Assembly (NCBI GenBank): GCA_013397435.1
Contig: VZRG01000160.1
Span: forward strand, 1-64,000
Reading direction: 5' to 3'
Length of the DNA stretch: 64,000 bases
From: Erythrocercus mccallii
Taxonomy: Eukaryota; Chordata; Aves; Passeriformes; Dicruridae
The notes under the pieces were generated by a model. It searched no databases and had not been told where the DNA came from. It was given only the letters and a program-made list of their open reading frames with translations. A program made the position numbers and the translations under genes. This document shows positions 11,631 to 24,701 of this stretch, in pieces (within the stretch, counting starts at the first letter, position 1; each line of letters opens with the position of its first letter).

Positions 11631-14600
11631 TCCCCAACCTGAAAACAATTAAACACGAATTGCATTTAAAGTGTGAAGGTCAGAAAGAAATCAGATATTT
11701 AGAGTCATAAACTTGTCGAGAATGTTATTCTCAAATATAACAGAAGTACTGAATGTATTGTGGCTAAATCTAGTTCTTCACCAACTAAAACATATTTTTC
11801 CATGAGTGAATTATGTGGTTGAGTCTTTCTGGGGAAAATATTTAGTGGAAATATTTATCTCAGGTGTATTTCTGAACTGATTCACAAAAGCATATACCAA
11901 TATTTTCATAGGAATTAGGATCTTCTTAGCTGTATTCCACAGGGGGGAAAATATTTGACAGGAAATATGTTTTTTAGCATGTTCAGATAAGCTGTCCTCT
12001 GGCTGTTTAAGCTTTAAGTTCTTATCAACTTAATAGTCATTCTTGTCAAAGCAGATACATGAGCAGCTGAGGTCTATATTTATAGAGACTTAGGTTGAAT
12101 CCTAGTATTTTATTTAGGGAAAGGTGATATTGGTAAGTTGTCTCAAGGGTCAAAATTTACCACTGGAGCAAATCCAAATGGATTTTAAAAGACTGTCAAC
12201 ACAGAGGCAGATCCTGATGACTAGTGGTCTCAGTACTGTTTCTTTATATGGGACTGATCAACATAAAGCCTGTAGATGTCTCCAGGAGAAGAGGGACGAT
12301 ATGGGAAGAAGCTGGTTAGGCTCAGCTTTGCAACCTTAAGGACCAATGTGGAGCAGTAAATGTTTTCAGAAGGAGAAAAAAAAGGAAGTTGGAGGAAAAG
12401 ACACTGGAGGTGCTGAGCGTGGCTGAAGGAGCAGCCTGATGCAGATGGAACAGGGGCAGGGGTGCCCTGCTCCCATCAGTGAATGAGTGTTGAGGCATCA
12501 TACTGTGCTTCTGGAAGTAAGGTGATGAGTTTAAAACCTGTGCTGCTGGTGCAAGTGGGACCTGCAAAGTCTGTGAACTACTGCCTGGTGAGTTGAGGTG
12601 GGAGTTGGTGGTATGCTCCTTCACACAGTATTTGAAGCATTTATGCCCATGGCAGTTCCACTGTCTGTGTTGAAAGCTCTGTGTGTTATGTGCCAGGATA
12701 TTTGCCCGTGGAAGGCTCAGGCTGAGGGAGGCTCATGTTCAGGCACACATTTTGGCCCTGCTCTGACTTTGTGTTTTCTCTGCACATGTCTGCACATCAG
12801 TGAGCCTCATGTTCACACTGACACAGCCCGAAGAGGGGTCAGTTGCATTATTATCTAAATCCCAACAGTGTGCTTAGACATGATGATGACATAAATATAC
12901 AGTGTTTCCGTACAAAGAGAACTGCACTAAGAAAAGCAAGGAGGATGGCAGATGGGAGCTGCAGCTTACAAGGTGTGGAGGTTTACAGGGACTCCTTGTC
13001 TGGAGTTTTACTCATTATCTTTTCATATGGTACTTTCTCAAAAAAAGCCAGTGTAGTTCTGGTCTCTCAATTATGTATTTGTGTGATTGTACACATGTAG
13101 ATAACTATCTGTAATCTTTCTTTGTATTATTGCCGGCATGATTTTTTTAAAATCAGAACATTTGCCAGTAGCTCTGTCTCTGCCTGTTTTCTTTTCAGTG
13201 AAGGTACAATTTCAAAGAGATCTAACCATTCTTATTTCCTAGAACGTACGAAAGTTTGATCTTTTTAAAAGAAAAGATAGGAAAGGCACCTTGAGTATTA
13301 TTGCTACTGCTGCTTCTGTTTAATGGTTATATGGTGACACTGCATCGCATAGGATTACTGTCACTGGCACGGAGCAGACCGGAGATTGGCTGCCTTGAGG
13401 AATGAGATGAGATGATAAAGGAAAGAGGATGTTACCTCTGCGGCATCTGGCTCCATCTCTCAGTTTTCATTCCATGTGTTCTGTGTGGAACCAAAGTAGA
13501 GTTTGTAGCAGTTTCTTGCCTTTGCACCACTGCCATTGTTAGGCAACAGAAAAGAGAGTGAGAGAATTGTGAAAAATCTATTTTACTTAAAATAGCTGTA
13601 CTGTGTAATTGTTCAAGAGGGCTTAGTAGGCAAATAAGATAAAGCCAAAAGTTAGGCAGATCACCAAAAGCACAGAATACAGTGACAGAGTGATGCATAA
13701 AATTCTTTGGAAAGCATTGATGTAATTATATTACTTATGTGCTCATATTGCAGTGAACATGATTTTCAGAGTGCTGTTTAACTGAAATGAAAGCCTTAAA
13801 TTTATTAACTAAATTTTGCTTTGTGCAGCAAACGCTGATTTTTTCTGCAAAAATCAGATTCCAATACACTGACCCCTTTGGAGTACAGCAGTTAAAACCA
13901 GTCTGAGCCACTTTTTATTCATGTGTATCAAAAGTGTCACAATCAAGACTGTCATGGTAGGAGAGAAAAATTGTAAAAGGAGTGAGAGGCCCATCAGTGC
14001 ATTGAGAAGAGGAAATGTTTTAGCTGGCCTCCACTTGTCAGAGCACATTTCCCTCTGCAGGCAGGGCCACTCCTGTGTCTTGAGTTTGCACCTGAAGTCA
14101 AACAAGAAGCTGCCCTGCCAGCAGTTTTACCTTTTCAGTCTCCAAAGTTGTGTCTATCCCATATTTTAAATAAAAATGTTGTCGCATAAAAATCTCTGTA
14201 ATGAGAATTTCGAGTTTTCTACTGAAACTTTCTTGTAACAGTCTATTGCTAGATGCCTCTTCATTTCAGGGAAGGGTAATTAAAGAGCCAGAAGAGAAAA
14301 GAAAGAAATATAGCTCACCTTTCTGGCATATTTTCAAAGGATTCAATTAGGGACACACAAAACAAAATTTGTTTAAAAACATGATTGATTTTGGAGTTCT
14401 AACAAGGCGCTGTCATTGGATAGAAGGGTTTTTTATTAATGCATGTGGCATGATAGAAATGTGTGGGACAGGATGCCAGGCTGTTGACAGTGATTGTGTG
14501 TTGTATATGTTTTACATGAAGAGATGGGCTGTGTAAAGATGCATTTTGTTTCTTCTTTCACTGGTTCATTTTTTTTAATCTGAACTGAAACTGAACTGAA

Positions 14601-14799
14601 ACGGAAAGATCTTACTGTGAGGCAAGCAGTTTTGAGTGAAAAGGACTGTTAAGAAAATCTACCTTGAAGGAGAATATTTTATATACAGATTGTTATTTTC
14701 TCTAGAATTGAAATACTTAAAAGCTTAGTGATTGCACTCTATACCACTCTATACTGCAGAGGGCTGAAAAAGCACTCATGATCATTTGATGTTCCTGAC
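11631..14799. other. Unique non-coding DNA
   Basis: No recognised gene or repeat. A somewhat GC-richer part at 12330-12850 carries frames of up to 100 codons on both strands without any recognisable domain; the overlap on both strands argues against real coding. Confidence 0.5.
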
Positions 14800-15045
14800 T
14801 TTCTGTATATATATATGTGTGTGTGTATATATATATGTATGCACATATATGAAGATTATATTTATACACATTCATTATACATATTATACATATTTATAAT
14901 ACACATATTCATCTATATGCATATACATCTGGATGATATGTAAGTATGTATATAAGATATATACTTATAAGTATATATGTCAATATATATGTTAATATAT
15001 ATGTCAGTATACTTATAAGTATATTATGTCAATAATGTCAATAAG
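14800..15045. repeat. AT-rich microsatellite cluster with TA/TATATG motifs
   Basis: A run of interleaved (TA)n, (TG)n and TATATG-type units. It contains two related perfect palindromes: 22 bp at 14957-14978 and 16 bp at 15008-15023, both centred on ACTTATAAGT. The segments 'atatatgtcaatatatatgt' and 'aatgtcaat' recur near 14975-15045. It is likely length-variable and prone to secondary structure. Confidence 0.85.
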
Positions 15046-17580
15046 AGAAGTAAAATACCGTTAGCATTATCACAGCTTTTAGAGGTAGAAGCTATTTCTG
15101 ATGGAAAGAAGGCTCTTCATCACATATAGAGAAGAAAAACAAACTGTGAATTCCTTATTATATTTGAAAATGCATTCACAACTGACTAGTCTGGGGTTTT
15201 TTTTATGGTCATTTAATCTGTCTATAAATAGACATATTCTCTTTTTATTTATTAGTTCAGTAGTGATTAGTTGCCTTGTGCACAAAGTAACCCTGATGAA
15301 ATTAAAAATTTGATTTTTTTTATTAAGAGATTATAGCTACATCTTGCATACAGATACCAGTAGCCCTGGGGAAACCTAAGGTGGTCTTGCACAGTGTTGG
15401 AGGAAGTTAAAGTGTAGATACTAGTCAACAGTTTAAGATATTCTGGAAATACATACAATGACATTTTTCACTAGGCTTCTAAGGAAGATTTAGGCAGTAG
15501 TTAAATGTTACCGAAAACCAGAATTTTTGTTGAGGAAACACTAAAAAAAAATTAGTTTCATAAATTGGTTAATGGTGATTTCTTTTAACCCAGAGAGAAG
15601 TTGAGATTTTTTTGCTTTTATTCCTAAAGATCTCTGAGATTTTTACTTAGAAATGTGGATGACTGTGGTAAATACTTTCACTGAGAATGGGATTTGAAAC
15701 TGGAAACACTTATGTACTTGAATGCCATTACTGAGATTTGTGCTTGACCAAGTAGGTATATATGGTTTGCCTTTCACCATGACTTGATCTTTTGCTGGTA
15801 TCTAAGTGCTAAGAGCTGGGCCTGGAAGGAACCCAGCATTACTCAAAGTGATTTAATGCAAGTCTTAATTCAGAGGCCCCCTTTTTTTGTGATGCTTTTA
15901 CAAACATCATTGAACACAGGCTGAACAGCAAGTCCATTCACAAAAAATTGCAGCCAGACTTTCAAAGCTTTCAAAATTTTCAAAACTACTTTCAAACTCT
16001 TTCAAAACTACTTGTGTGATTGCTTTTGCTACAGCACCAGCTACTTAAAGCACTGAAGAATTGTCCAGTAAATAAAAGGTACTGTTAGAAATTGCTAATA
16101 AAGTTTAGAGAGGCACATAGTGACAAATTCCAAAAGAGCAGTCTTTTGATAAAAATGACACAACTCTAACACAAGTAGGAAAATTATCCAAGGGGTAGAA
16201 GACGAAAGGTTCAGAAAATCTAACTTTATGAAGTGACACACTCAGATCCATTTCCTATAGGTCTAAAATGAAAATTGCCATTTAAGAATAAAGATTTTGA
16301 ACAAATGGCAGAGTTGGCAGAAAGAACCACAGGACCTTGGAATTTGGAGAAAATACGTTAACACCAACATGATGTGTACACATTACTAAGAATAAGGGGG
16401 AAAAGGCAATAAAATAAAATATTTGTCTGAATATATGTCTCAAGACCTGCACTCATACAATGGAATTTTTAATCTATTACATCAGAGCCATTAGATGAGC
16501 TCAGTAAATTTACTATTTGAAAACAACTGGGTAAAATATAGCCATTTTTTCAATGAAAGAGCTGTTCATATTATAGCCATTTTAGGTATGAAAAAAATTG
16601 GGACAAATATCTGAAAAGGAAGAGACTAGGCAACACTGTTAGGAAACAATTTTTCTATTGAAGAATCTCCTAAAATTGGCCAAATGCCTTTGCAACAGAT
16701 AATGAGCTATGTTCTCTGACTACTGAGTCTGAGAAATTCTTAATTGCCCATAAATCTGTGTACTAGATAGTTTGGAAAATTTAATGAGTTGGCAACAGAC
16801 TTCAAAGAAAAGGATATTGTACAGACTGAATTACTAGAAACTAAAGGACAACAGATAAATAAGAAGGACTGCAGCTGAAGTCTTGGGGATTTAGGACAAA
16901 CTAACCCACATACTTTGTAGATTAAATCTTTTCTTCATGGCCAAGGATATCTGTCTTCCACAACAATGGTGACTTCTACATATAGTTTGAGGCATGAATT
17001 TCAAACAATAATACATATCTTGTTTTATTGAAAATAATCTTGAACTGTTCATTTTCCTCACTTTTGTCTTTAGTTGCTTGAAACAGAAGAGTCACATAAA
17101 GGACAGGACTATAAACTTTTAAGAGTGATGAAAGGTAGTCAGGTCTGTGTGTAGTCTCATCCTCCCATGCACTCTCACACCCCCATATAATCAGTGTCAT
17201 GTTTCTTGCACCCAACCGAGAAACTACTACTCTCACTGCTGTAATACGATACCTCATTGCTGTAAGCTGTTTTTATTTCTCTGTTCTTTGAGAGAGAGTT
17301 TGATGTGGCCCAACTTCTCATGATGATACTCATATATAGAAAAATCTGGTTTTTGGAGGCTTGAGCCTTGCATCTTTGAATTTGAAATTAATATGTTGAT
17401 TGGGATTCTGATTACCTGTCTGATCACTCTTTAAAATCTATGTATGGTCCATTAGAACACTGTTCAAAAGCTCTTCCTTTTTCACATCTCAGTAAATATT
17501 TGTGAAGGTTCTGTCTCCAACCTACCACAGAATGAAGACATTGCAGATAAAACACTTAGGAACATCAGTTAATGAGCACA
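15046..17580. other. Unique AT-rich non-coding DNA
   Basis: No gene recognised. A small degenerate tandem array of CTTTCAAAACT-like units occupies about 15958-16012. Confidence 0.5.
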
Positions 17581-17589
17581 GCAGTAGCA

Positions 17590-18950
17590 GATCATAGAAT
17601 TATAAAATCTAACCTAAGGGTTGGAAAAGACCTTTAAAGTCATCAAGTCCAGCCATAAATCCAGCACCCCCACCACGTTCATCATTAAAACATGTCCTCA
17701 ACCACGAGCCACATCCATATAGGTCTCAAACGCTTCCAGGAATGGTGACTACACCAGTGCCCTGGACAGCATATTCCAATGCTTTACAACACTTTCAATG
17801 AAAAAATTTCCTAATATCTAATCTAAACCTCCATTTCCTCTTGTCCTGTCTATTGTTACCCAGAAGAAGAGATTGACACCCACCTCCCTGCAGCTTCCTT
17901 TCAGGTAACTGTAGACAATGATAAGACCTTCCCCTGCCCCAAGCCTCCTTTTCTCCAGATTAAACAAACCCAGCTTCCTCAGCTGCTCCTTATAGGACCT
18001 GTGCTAGAGCCCCTTCACCAGCTCCATGGCCCTTCTCTGGGCTTACCCAAGGACCTCAATGTCTTTGTTGCTGTAAGGGGCCCAAAACTGAACACAGCAC
18101 TCAAGGTATGGCTTCACCAGTGCTGGGTACAAGGGGACGACCACTACGATAGTCCTGCCAGCCACATTATTTGTAACACAAGCCAGGATATCATTTGCCT
18201 TCTTGGCCAGCTGGGCACACTCTGGCTCATGTTCAGCCAGCTGTTCATGTTTGGCACACCCAGGTGCTTTTCCTCTGCCCCCAGCCTATAGCACTGCTGG
18301 GGGTTGTTATGACCCAAGCACAGGACCCAGCACTTGGCTTTGTTGCACCTCATGCAAATGGTCTCAGCCCATCAATCCAGCCTGTCCAGATTCCTGTGCA
18401 GACCCTTCCTGCCCTCCAGCAGATCAACACTCCCACCCAGCTTGGTGCTGTCAGCAAACTGACTGAAGATGCACGTGATCCTCTCACCCCGATTGTGGAT
18501 AGATATTAAACAGGACTGGCCCCAATACTGAGCCTTGGGGATCTCCACTAGTGACCGACCACCAACTGGGTGTGGCACCATTCCCCAGCACTCTCTGGGC
18601 CTGGCCATCCAGCATCCAGCAATCCAGCAAAGGGTGCACCTGTGCAAGCCATGGGCTGCCAGCTTCTCCAGGAGTGTGGTGGGAGACAGTAACAAAGGCT
18701 TTACTGAAGTCCAGATTAACAACATCCACAGCCTTTTCCTTATGCACTAGGCAAGTCACCTGGTACTGCATGGAGATCATGCTGGTCAAGCAGGACTTGC
18801 CTTTCACAAGCCCATGCTGGTTGAGTCTGATCCCCTGGTTGTCCTGTACATGTTGCTTGATGGTGCTGAAGATGATCTGCTTCATGACCTTCCCCAGAAG
18901 GAAGATGGGATCACATTTGCCATCTTCTGATCGCTTAGGACCTGCCTAGT
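17590..18950 (-). mobile_element. CR1 LINE, minus strand, 5'-truncated
   Basis: Read on the minus strand this is about 1.36 kb of CR1, from the reverse-transcriptase domain to the 3' end. The 3' end lies at 17590-17600, where the plus strand reads atcatagaattat, the complement of the CR1 ATTCTATGAT tail. Further in are the 3' UTR landmarks (ccagcacccccaccacg, cttttctccagattaaacaa, ctggccaagaaggcaaatg on the minus strand). The coding part is described separately at 18372-18885. The 5' end fades near 18950. The RT remnant carries disabling changes. Confidence 0.93.
18372..18885 (-). pseudogene. CR1 ORF2 reverse-transcriptase remnant
   Basis: This is the C-terminal part of a LINE reverse transcriptase, the enzyme that copies CR1 RNA at the genomic target. 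In one minus-strand frame (18885 to 18484) I read QHGLVKGKSCLTSMIS and then LDFSKAFVTVSH. The latter is the motif A region; its first aspartate is kept, but the usual D in FDTVSH is V. SGDPQGSVLGPVLFNIY (motif B and beyond) follows. The catalytic FADD motif appears only in another frame (18725 to 18372), as FADSTKLGG, with the second aspartate replaced by serine. The frameshift plus the lost catalytic residue make it inactive. It lies within the CR1 copy at 17590-18950. Confidence 0.9.
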
Positions 18951-21900
18951 GGACCAGGGCTGTTGGTAAATTATTTAAAGCAATTTGGTGCATGAGACAT
19001 GAATAAAACCACACAATGTGGCATCCTACATTCACTTTGATAAAAATCTTGTAAGAAATGTTTCTATGAACATGTTACAGTATATGAAATATCTCTACTT
19101 AGCCATGCAAATAAAGTTGTCCAATTCAATTTTTGCCATCTCAGAAGCTATTGGGCTGTGAGAAGTCCAGAATAAAGCCCCGTCATTCCTAAACTTGAAT
19201 AAAACCAGTTATTTATGAATGACTACGTAAATTCAGTAAGATGAAGTACATCTTGTGTAATTTTCATTTTCTGTAGACATTTAGGAAACAAAAATTCTGG
19301 AAAACTCAAAACTATCATAATGACTATCTTAGAATAGAATGTGTTGTACATACTAAAAATAAAATTACCTGAAACCCCATTTTTTCTGAGGCTTTGAAAA
19401 TATATATTTCTAAAGCAGTTCTATTTTTCCTTTGCTAAAAGGTAACAATTCTGTCCCAAGGACTAGAGTGTATTTTTGATACTGTAACAGAACAACAGGT
19501 ATCTGATTGTGGCTTATAATTTGTTTTTGATTTCTCATTGCTTATTGACTACCCTACACCAGACCAGCTTTTAGCTGAGAGCATTCCCCTTTTGTGTAGG
19601 AACAGGTCTGCCTAAAGAGAGAAAAAAATAGAACCAAAGCTTAACCATCTCCTCATGCTTATTCTCTTCCCTCCTCCACAGAATAACATGCAGTGATGTT
19701 CAGCCAGGTTTCTACTTGACTCATGGTGCCATGGAGAAAGAGTACAGCGTTTAAGGCTTTCCTGCCTGGCAAAAAGGGTCTGGCCAGTTAGACAGAATCT
19801 CAGCATAAACTTTATTCTTTTCTATGTGAGAATCACAACTGAGAAAATCAGAGAAAAATAAAGCTTTTTTCCAAACAATCTGTGCACAACTCTATTCAAT
19901 ACTTGTCATCAGTCTAGAAGTTTTTTCTTCCTTTTAGGGGAACACTGACATGGTGCATGTCAAAAGTAAAAGGTGACACCTGCTTTGAAAGCAATGAAGA
20001 TTATTAGTGTGTCTAACTTCAAATAGTTTTCAGTCTTTTAGTGATTATGGATGTTTCCTATCAAAACTGTCCAAGATGCTGTAACTTTTATATGGGCTCA
20101 TGCAAAAAGATAAACCTTGGAAGTTGCTGGACTGTAAAATAGCAATACATTATAACCCTGGCAAACCTTTAAAAGATAAATCTTGGCATCCACTGGACTG
20201 TACAACATTAACACACTGACACCTTTGGATGTATGAAACACCTGAGAGGGATCCTAGAGGTTGTTTTTCTCATGTAACAGAATGAAGAAGACTACCTCAA
20301 AAATCCACCTGGCTTAAGTTCATTCACAACTATTCACACTAGATATAAGTGCTTATATCTTTAGTGAGCTCTTCCTAGAAAGGCAACATTGGAAATTACT
20401 TAGTTTATATTGGCTTATACACTGTAATGATAGCTGTGAAACAAAGTCTGGCAATTCCAGTTCTCAGAAAAATAGCTTATCTCTAAAACATAAGCCACCA
20501 AAAAGTCATTAATTTTAATTACAATGTAAAATTGTTAGCAATTTTGCAGGTTTAAAAAGTTTATGCTTTAAAACCTTTCTAGAAACGCAATCTCTAACTC
20601 ACGCTTATATCAGAGACTCTACCTACTAGGAACCTCTAGGAGCCTCTACTAGACTCAGAGTTCTCTGTGCCTGCTGCAGGATCAGCTACCTGAATTTTCT
20701 TTGTATGGTTTCACATAGGTCTGATGCAGTAGAATTTGCTTGACCTCCATACTTCCTTCTCATAGATTCCTACTTGGCATTTTCCTCAGTTCTGTTGCAG
20801 CACATTTGCCTGCACTCTGACTCTGTGTCCTCATCTTCACACTTGTCTGCCACTCCTCTGCATCCCTCCTGGTCCCTACATTAGTCTCACTCAATTTGTT
20901 GTTCTGTTTCCGAATGCATTTTCCCTCCCCACTGCTCCCACTGTATCTGGCATATCCATATTCCTCTGTCCCCTGTTTGGCTCTCACAGAGTAGCTAACA
21001 GACCATTAGCTTCCCCAGCTTCTTGTCTCCAGCTGGATTGCAAATAACAAGGAGGGACATCCACCTTCAGTGGTTTAACCTCACTTTCATCCAGAAACCT
21101 TAAATGGGTCTGGCAACCAGTCATCTGAGATCAGGTTTGGCCTGGTCATGGTCTTGACAATGGGAGATGGAAAGCATTTCACTTACAGATCAAATTTCAC
21201 AGGATTTTAAATGAAAAAATAATAATAATTATCATATGATAAAATTTACTAATAGTATATTGATAAAATCCCTCTAACTTGTCTTTCTTGTGATTTGAAC
21301 AACAGGAAGGCTGGTGATGCTGCTCACAGAGATCCGGCACAGCAGCTGCAGAGGTGTGAGATCAGGGCAGATTTGAGAATGGGGCTTTTCTTCTAATATT
21401 GCTCAGACTGTGCTCCAGTGAAAACCTTACAAAATGTTAGCACCATTTACTAAACCTCAGTCCTAAATAAGTGAACTTTGCTTGCTTCACTGGCTTTCAC
21501 CTCTCCATGGAAAGTTGTTCTGTGTTTTGGAGCAATTCTGCCATTTCTGTGACAGCTGTCTGTAAAAAACTGGAAATGATGGCAACTTCATTTTGGTATC
21601 TCTACCTGCACACTGTAGAAAACTAATCATGATCTAAAACTAATCTGTGGACCTAATAAAATACTTTGCCTTCTATGACTTCAGAAGCTATATTTTATTT
21701 TTAAAGCTAATCTACGCTTAATGTGTAGGGAAGAAGGACAATAGACCATGTCATCTCAGTGTAGGCTGGGAATCTCAGGTGTGGTGGGTTTTGATAGTTT
21801 TAAATAGCAGTCCATCACTTAACAGACAAATGGAGGCTACAGTCTCATTGCAGCAACTCTTTTTCAACACCAAGATGACATCTCGGCCTCTGCAAAGGAT

Positions 21901-23144
21901 TGTACAATGTCATCCTCAGAGAGGAATAAGTTTCAGACACTACTGGGCTTGAGTGGGCTTTTTTTTTGTTTGGTGGTTTTTGTTTGGGTTTGCAAGGTGG
22001 TTTGAGTGTAAGTTTTTTTTCAAGAAACTGGTTCTCCAATGGTGAGGTGATATTATTGACACCCAAAGTTTTCAGCAAGTGCATACCAAAGTACTATACC
22101 TAAACAGTGGATAACAGCAAACAGAGGATCACAGACATGTAGCTATATGTCACAGGGAAAACAAGAAGTTATACTGGCATATGCAAAACTCCATCTGAAA
22201 GCAGAAATGATGCAATGTGTACATCAGAGCATTAGGTAATGATATCCTCTATTATTTTTTTTTCTGATGAAATTTTTGACAACAAAGGAAAATATTTTTA
22301 AAGATTTGTCTAAGGCAAACTGCATTAAATATATACACATACATATATATTTATAATAAAGTGAATTTACTGGTGAGTTTTTAAGAGGCTGGGATACAAT
22401 ACAGCAAGAATAATTTCAAGTTGATTGTAATTAAATACTTTGACTCAGTATAGTTCATCAAAGCAGTTGAGATGTGTTAGGACTTTATTGTAAAATATAC
22501 TGTACATTTAAATAATAACTAAACAATAAATAAATAATAAATTTCATGTCCTCATAAAGAAAGATCAAAAAAAATCAAAATCTAAATGTTAGATTTTCTT
22601 AACTATTTCATTATTTTACTATACAGTACTTTTTTTTCATCATGATGACCTTGTTAGAAGTTTTTCAGATCATTAAGGACCGTGCTTTCCCATTATATTA
22701 TGTAAGATACTTTACTCTTAGAGAGGTCTACAGAGCTTTCTTTTCATTTACATTTGCAAATAGAACTGTGGGATTATGCATCCAGGTATTTCCTTCATTA
22801 TTTATTATCATGGGCATGTGTTCTTTGACTAAATTTGAGAAGTCATTTGAATTGATGGATTTGAAAATTTAATCCAGCAGGGAACAGATTTAGCAAAATT
22901 TTAATATTAAAAATTAACCAGTAGACTTGCTTGTTAAGAACAATTTCCCTGGAAACAGTATATCATAATCTAAAAGCAGTATAATAAGCCAAGAACTCTT
23001 TCCTAATAAACCATTTCCTGCTGTATTTTTTGATATTTATTCTGATAGAGAGGAACATAGTAATTGTTTAATTGTTTCCTATTGATATGTCCAATTTAGT
23101 AGCTCTCAGTCATCAGTCACCCCGTGGCCCTGCAGCAGTAATTT
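18951..23144. other. Unique non-coding DNA
   Basis: No gene or known transposon recognised. It contains an internal diverged duplication at 20105-20228 (listed separately). Poly-T and GT-rich patches near 21957-22020 (tttttttttgtttggtggt type) account for the 79-codon lysine-rich minus frame there. Confidence 0.5.
20105..20228. repeat. Diverged tandem duplication (~60 bp unit)
   Basis: Two adjacent copies share an ordered set of blocks. The first (20105-20170) has AAAAGATAAAccTTGG, CTGGACTGTA, a cattataaccctgg segment and aaCCTTT. The second (20171-20228) has AAAAGATAAAtCTTGG, CTGGACTGTA, a cattaacacactga segment and caCCTTTgg. Substitutions and short gaps separate the copies, so the duplication is old. 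Confidence 0.75.
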
Positions 23145-23290
23145 GGCAGTTCCATAGATTTTTAAGCCATCAGGGACCGTTAGATCATCTTGTCTGATCT
23201 TCTGCATAAAATAGGTCAGAGAATTTCATCTAGCTATCTCCTGTATGGAGTGGAGCACTGGGTACGTAACCAAAGCTCATACTTATGTCA
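23145..23290 (-). mobile_element. Ancient CR1-like LINE 3' end fragment
   Basis: The plus strand reads catcagggaccgttagatca, tcttgtctgatcttctgcat, aaaataggtcagagaatttc and atctagctatctcctgtatg. This ordered series resembles the reverse complement of an old CR1-type 3' end common in turtles and crocodilians ('gaccattagatcatctagtctgac...ctcctgcataac'). In birds such copies would be relics older than the modern CR1 subfamilies seen elsewhere in this window. The assignment rests on memory of that motif series. The far boundary is unclear. Confidence 0.55.
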
Positions 23291-24696
23291 GAAAGTTTAC
23301 CTTTTTGTTGTTTTTAAATGGGGAATATTACTTCCTATTTCCTACCTAAGCTGTGAAGATCCATTAATGTTTCCGAAGACACTGAGATACAGGGATTTAA
23401 TGTGCTATAAACGTGAACAGTAGAAATATTTCCAGTGATGACCTAAACAAGATTTTTTAATCAATATGATTAATTGGATAGTGAGACAAATCAATCTGTG
23501 GTGTCTCCAGCAGGAAAGAGTTTTGCCAATTCAAGATTTTTTTTATTATAATATTTGCTGATAATTTGGAGAAGGAAAGATATACAGTACAAAAGTGACA
23601 TTTTAAAAAATGCTAAAAATAAAAAAGTCAAACAGAAAGTAACTATAAATAGTCAATGTCATTAAATTTAATTGATGAAATTTTCCTTAGATTTCAGATT
23701 AAAAATTCACAGTGATTCTCATTACTTTTGTCTTTATTAGCCCATATACCATATATGTGTTATTAATTATTTGTTAGGTATTTCCATAAACATGTGATAT
23801 TAGTGGTGAGAATGTAAAACTAAAATTCTTTTACTCTAAAGTCACTAAGACAATATAGTGAAGCTTGCCCTGCTCAATGTGTGAGCCAAAGAGTCTCCCT
23901 CTGAATGCAAGAGATATTGCCCAACCAGTCTGAGATTGCGAAGTGCCTCCCAGTTTCATGCCTGCTCCTCTGCCTTTTCATCAGGCAAAAGTAATTTACA
24001 CACAAAAGGCTGGAACCCTCTATGAACATCTGCAATGACAGTATAAGAGTAGGTGGTCCAAGACATTTTTTCTGACTTCAGTGAATGTGATTTTAGTATG
24101 CCTTACACCAGGCTTTCTGTCAATTGCTTTTGGGAAATCTATCTGAAAAAAAGCGCGAAACTTTAGCAAAATACTTATGTTCACTGGTTTATATTTGCTT
24201 TTTTACCATCACTGTTCTTCAATTTTCCACACTGAGCAGTATTGCTTTTATTGATGTAAGTCTTCTCTGTATCCTTCTTGAAGAAGTTCCTCTTCAAGCA
24301 GCTTTTGTGAACTTTGTTGATCGTCAGAATTTCAATTAACAACAAAACTCCTTTGGAAGAGGATGTAGTCAAGGCCGTTTCGGTTTATTATTTGTACTGT
24401 CTATTTATATTTACCTACAGTCTATGTATATTTAGTCTACTTAAAACACACATGGATGTATTTGCTGAATAAACAGTAGCTTCTCTCCCAAAGTTACAAT
24501 TACAGTGAGCAGAGTAAAACTTTTAAGATTGGTAGTACCTGCATGGAGGGAACTACTACATAAGAGACACTAAAACTGGTGATAGCAGTTTAAAACTCTC
24601 CCCATCCAAAGATTATTAAAAAAAAAAAATTAAAGTACTATATTAAAGATACTGAGACTTCAGACTTGTTGTTTTACTTCTGAACAGCTAATATGG
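23291..24696. other. Unique non-coding DNA
   Basis: AT-rich, no recognised gene. Only short chance frames are present. Confidence 0.5.
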
Positions 24697-24701
24697 CAAT
24701 G
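24697..24701. repeat. Left target-site duplication CAATG
   Basis: This direct repeat matches the sequence at 25284-25288 and marks the staggered cut made when the ERV integrated. Confidence 0.85.
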
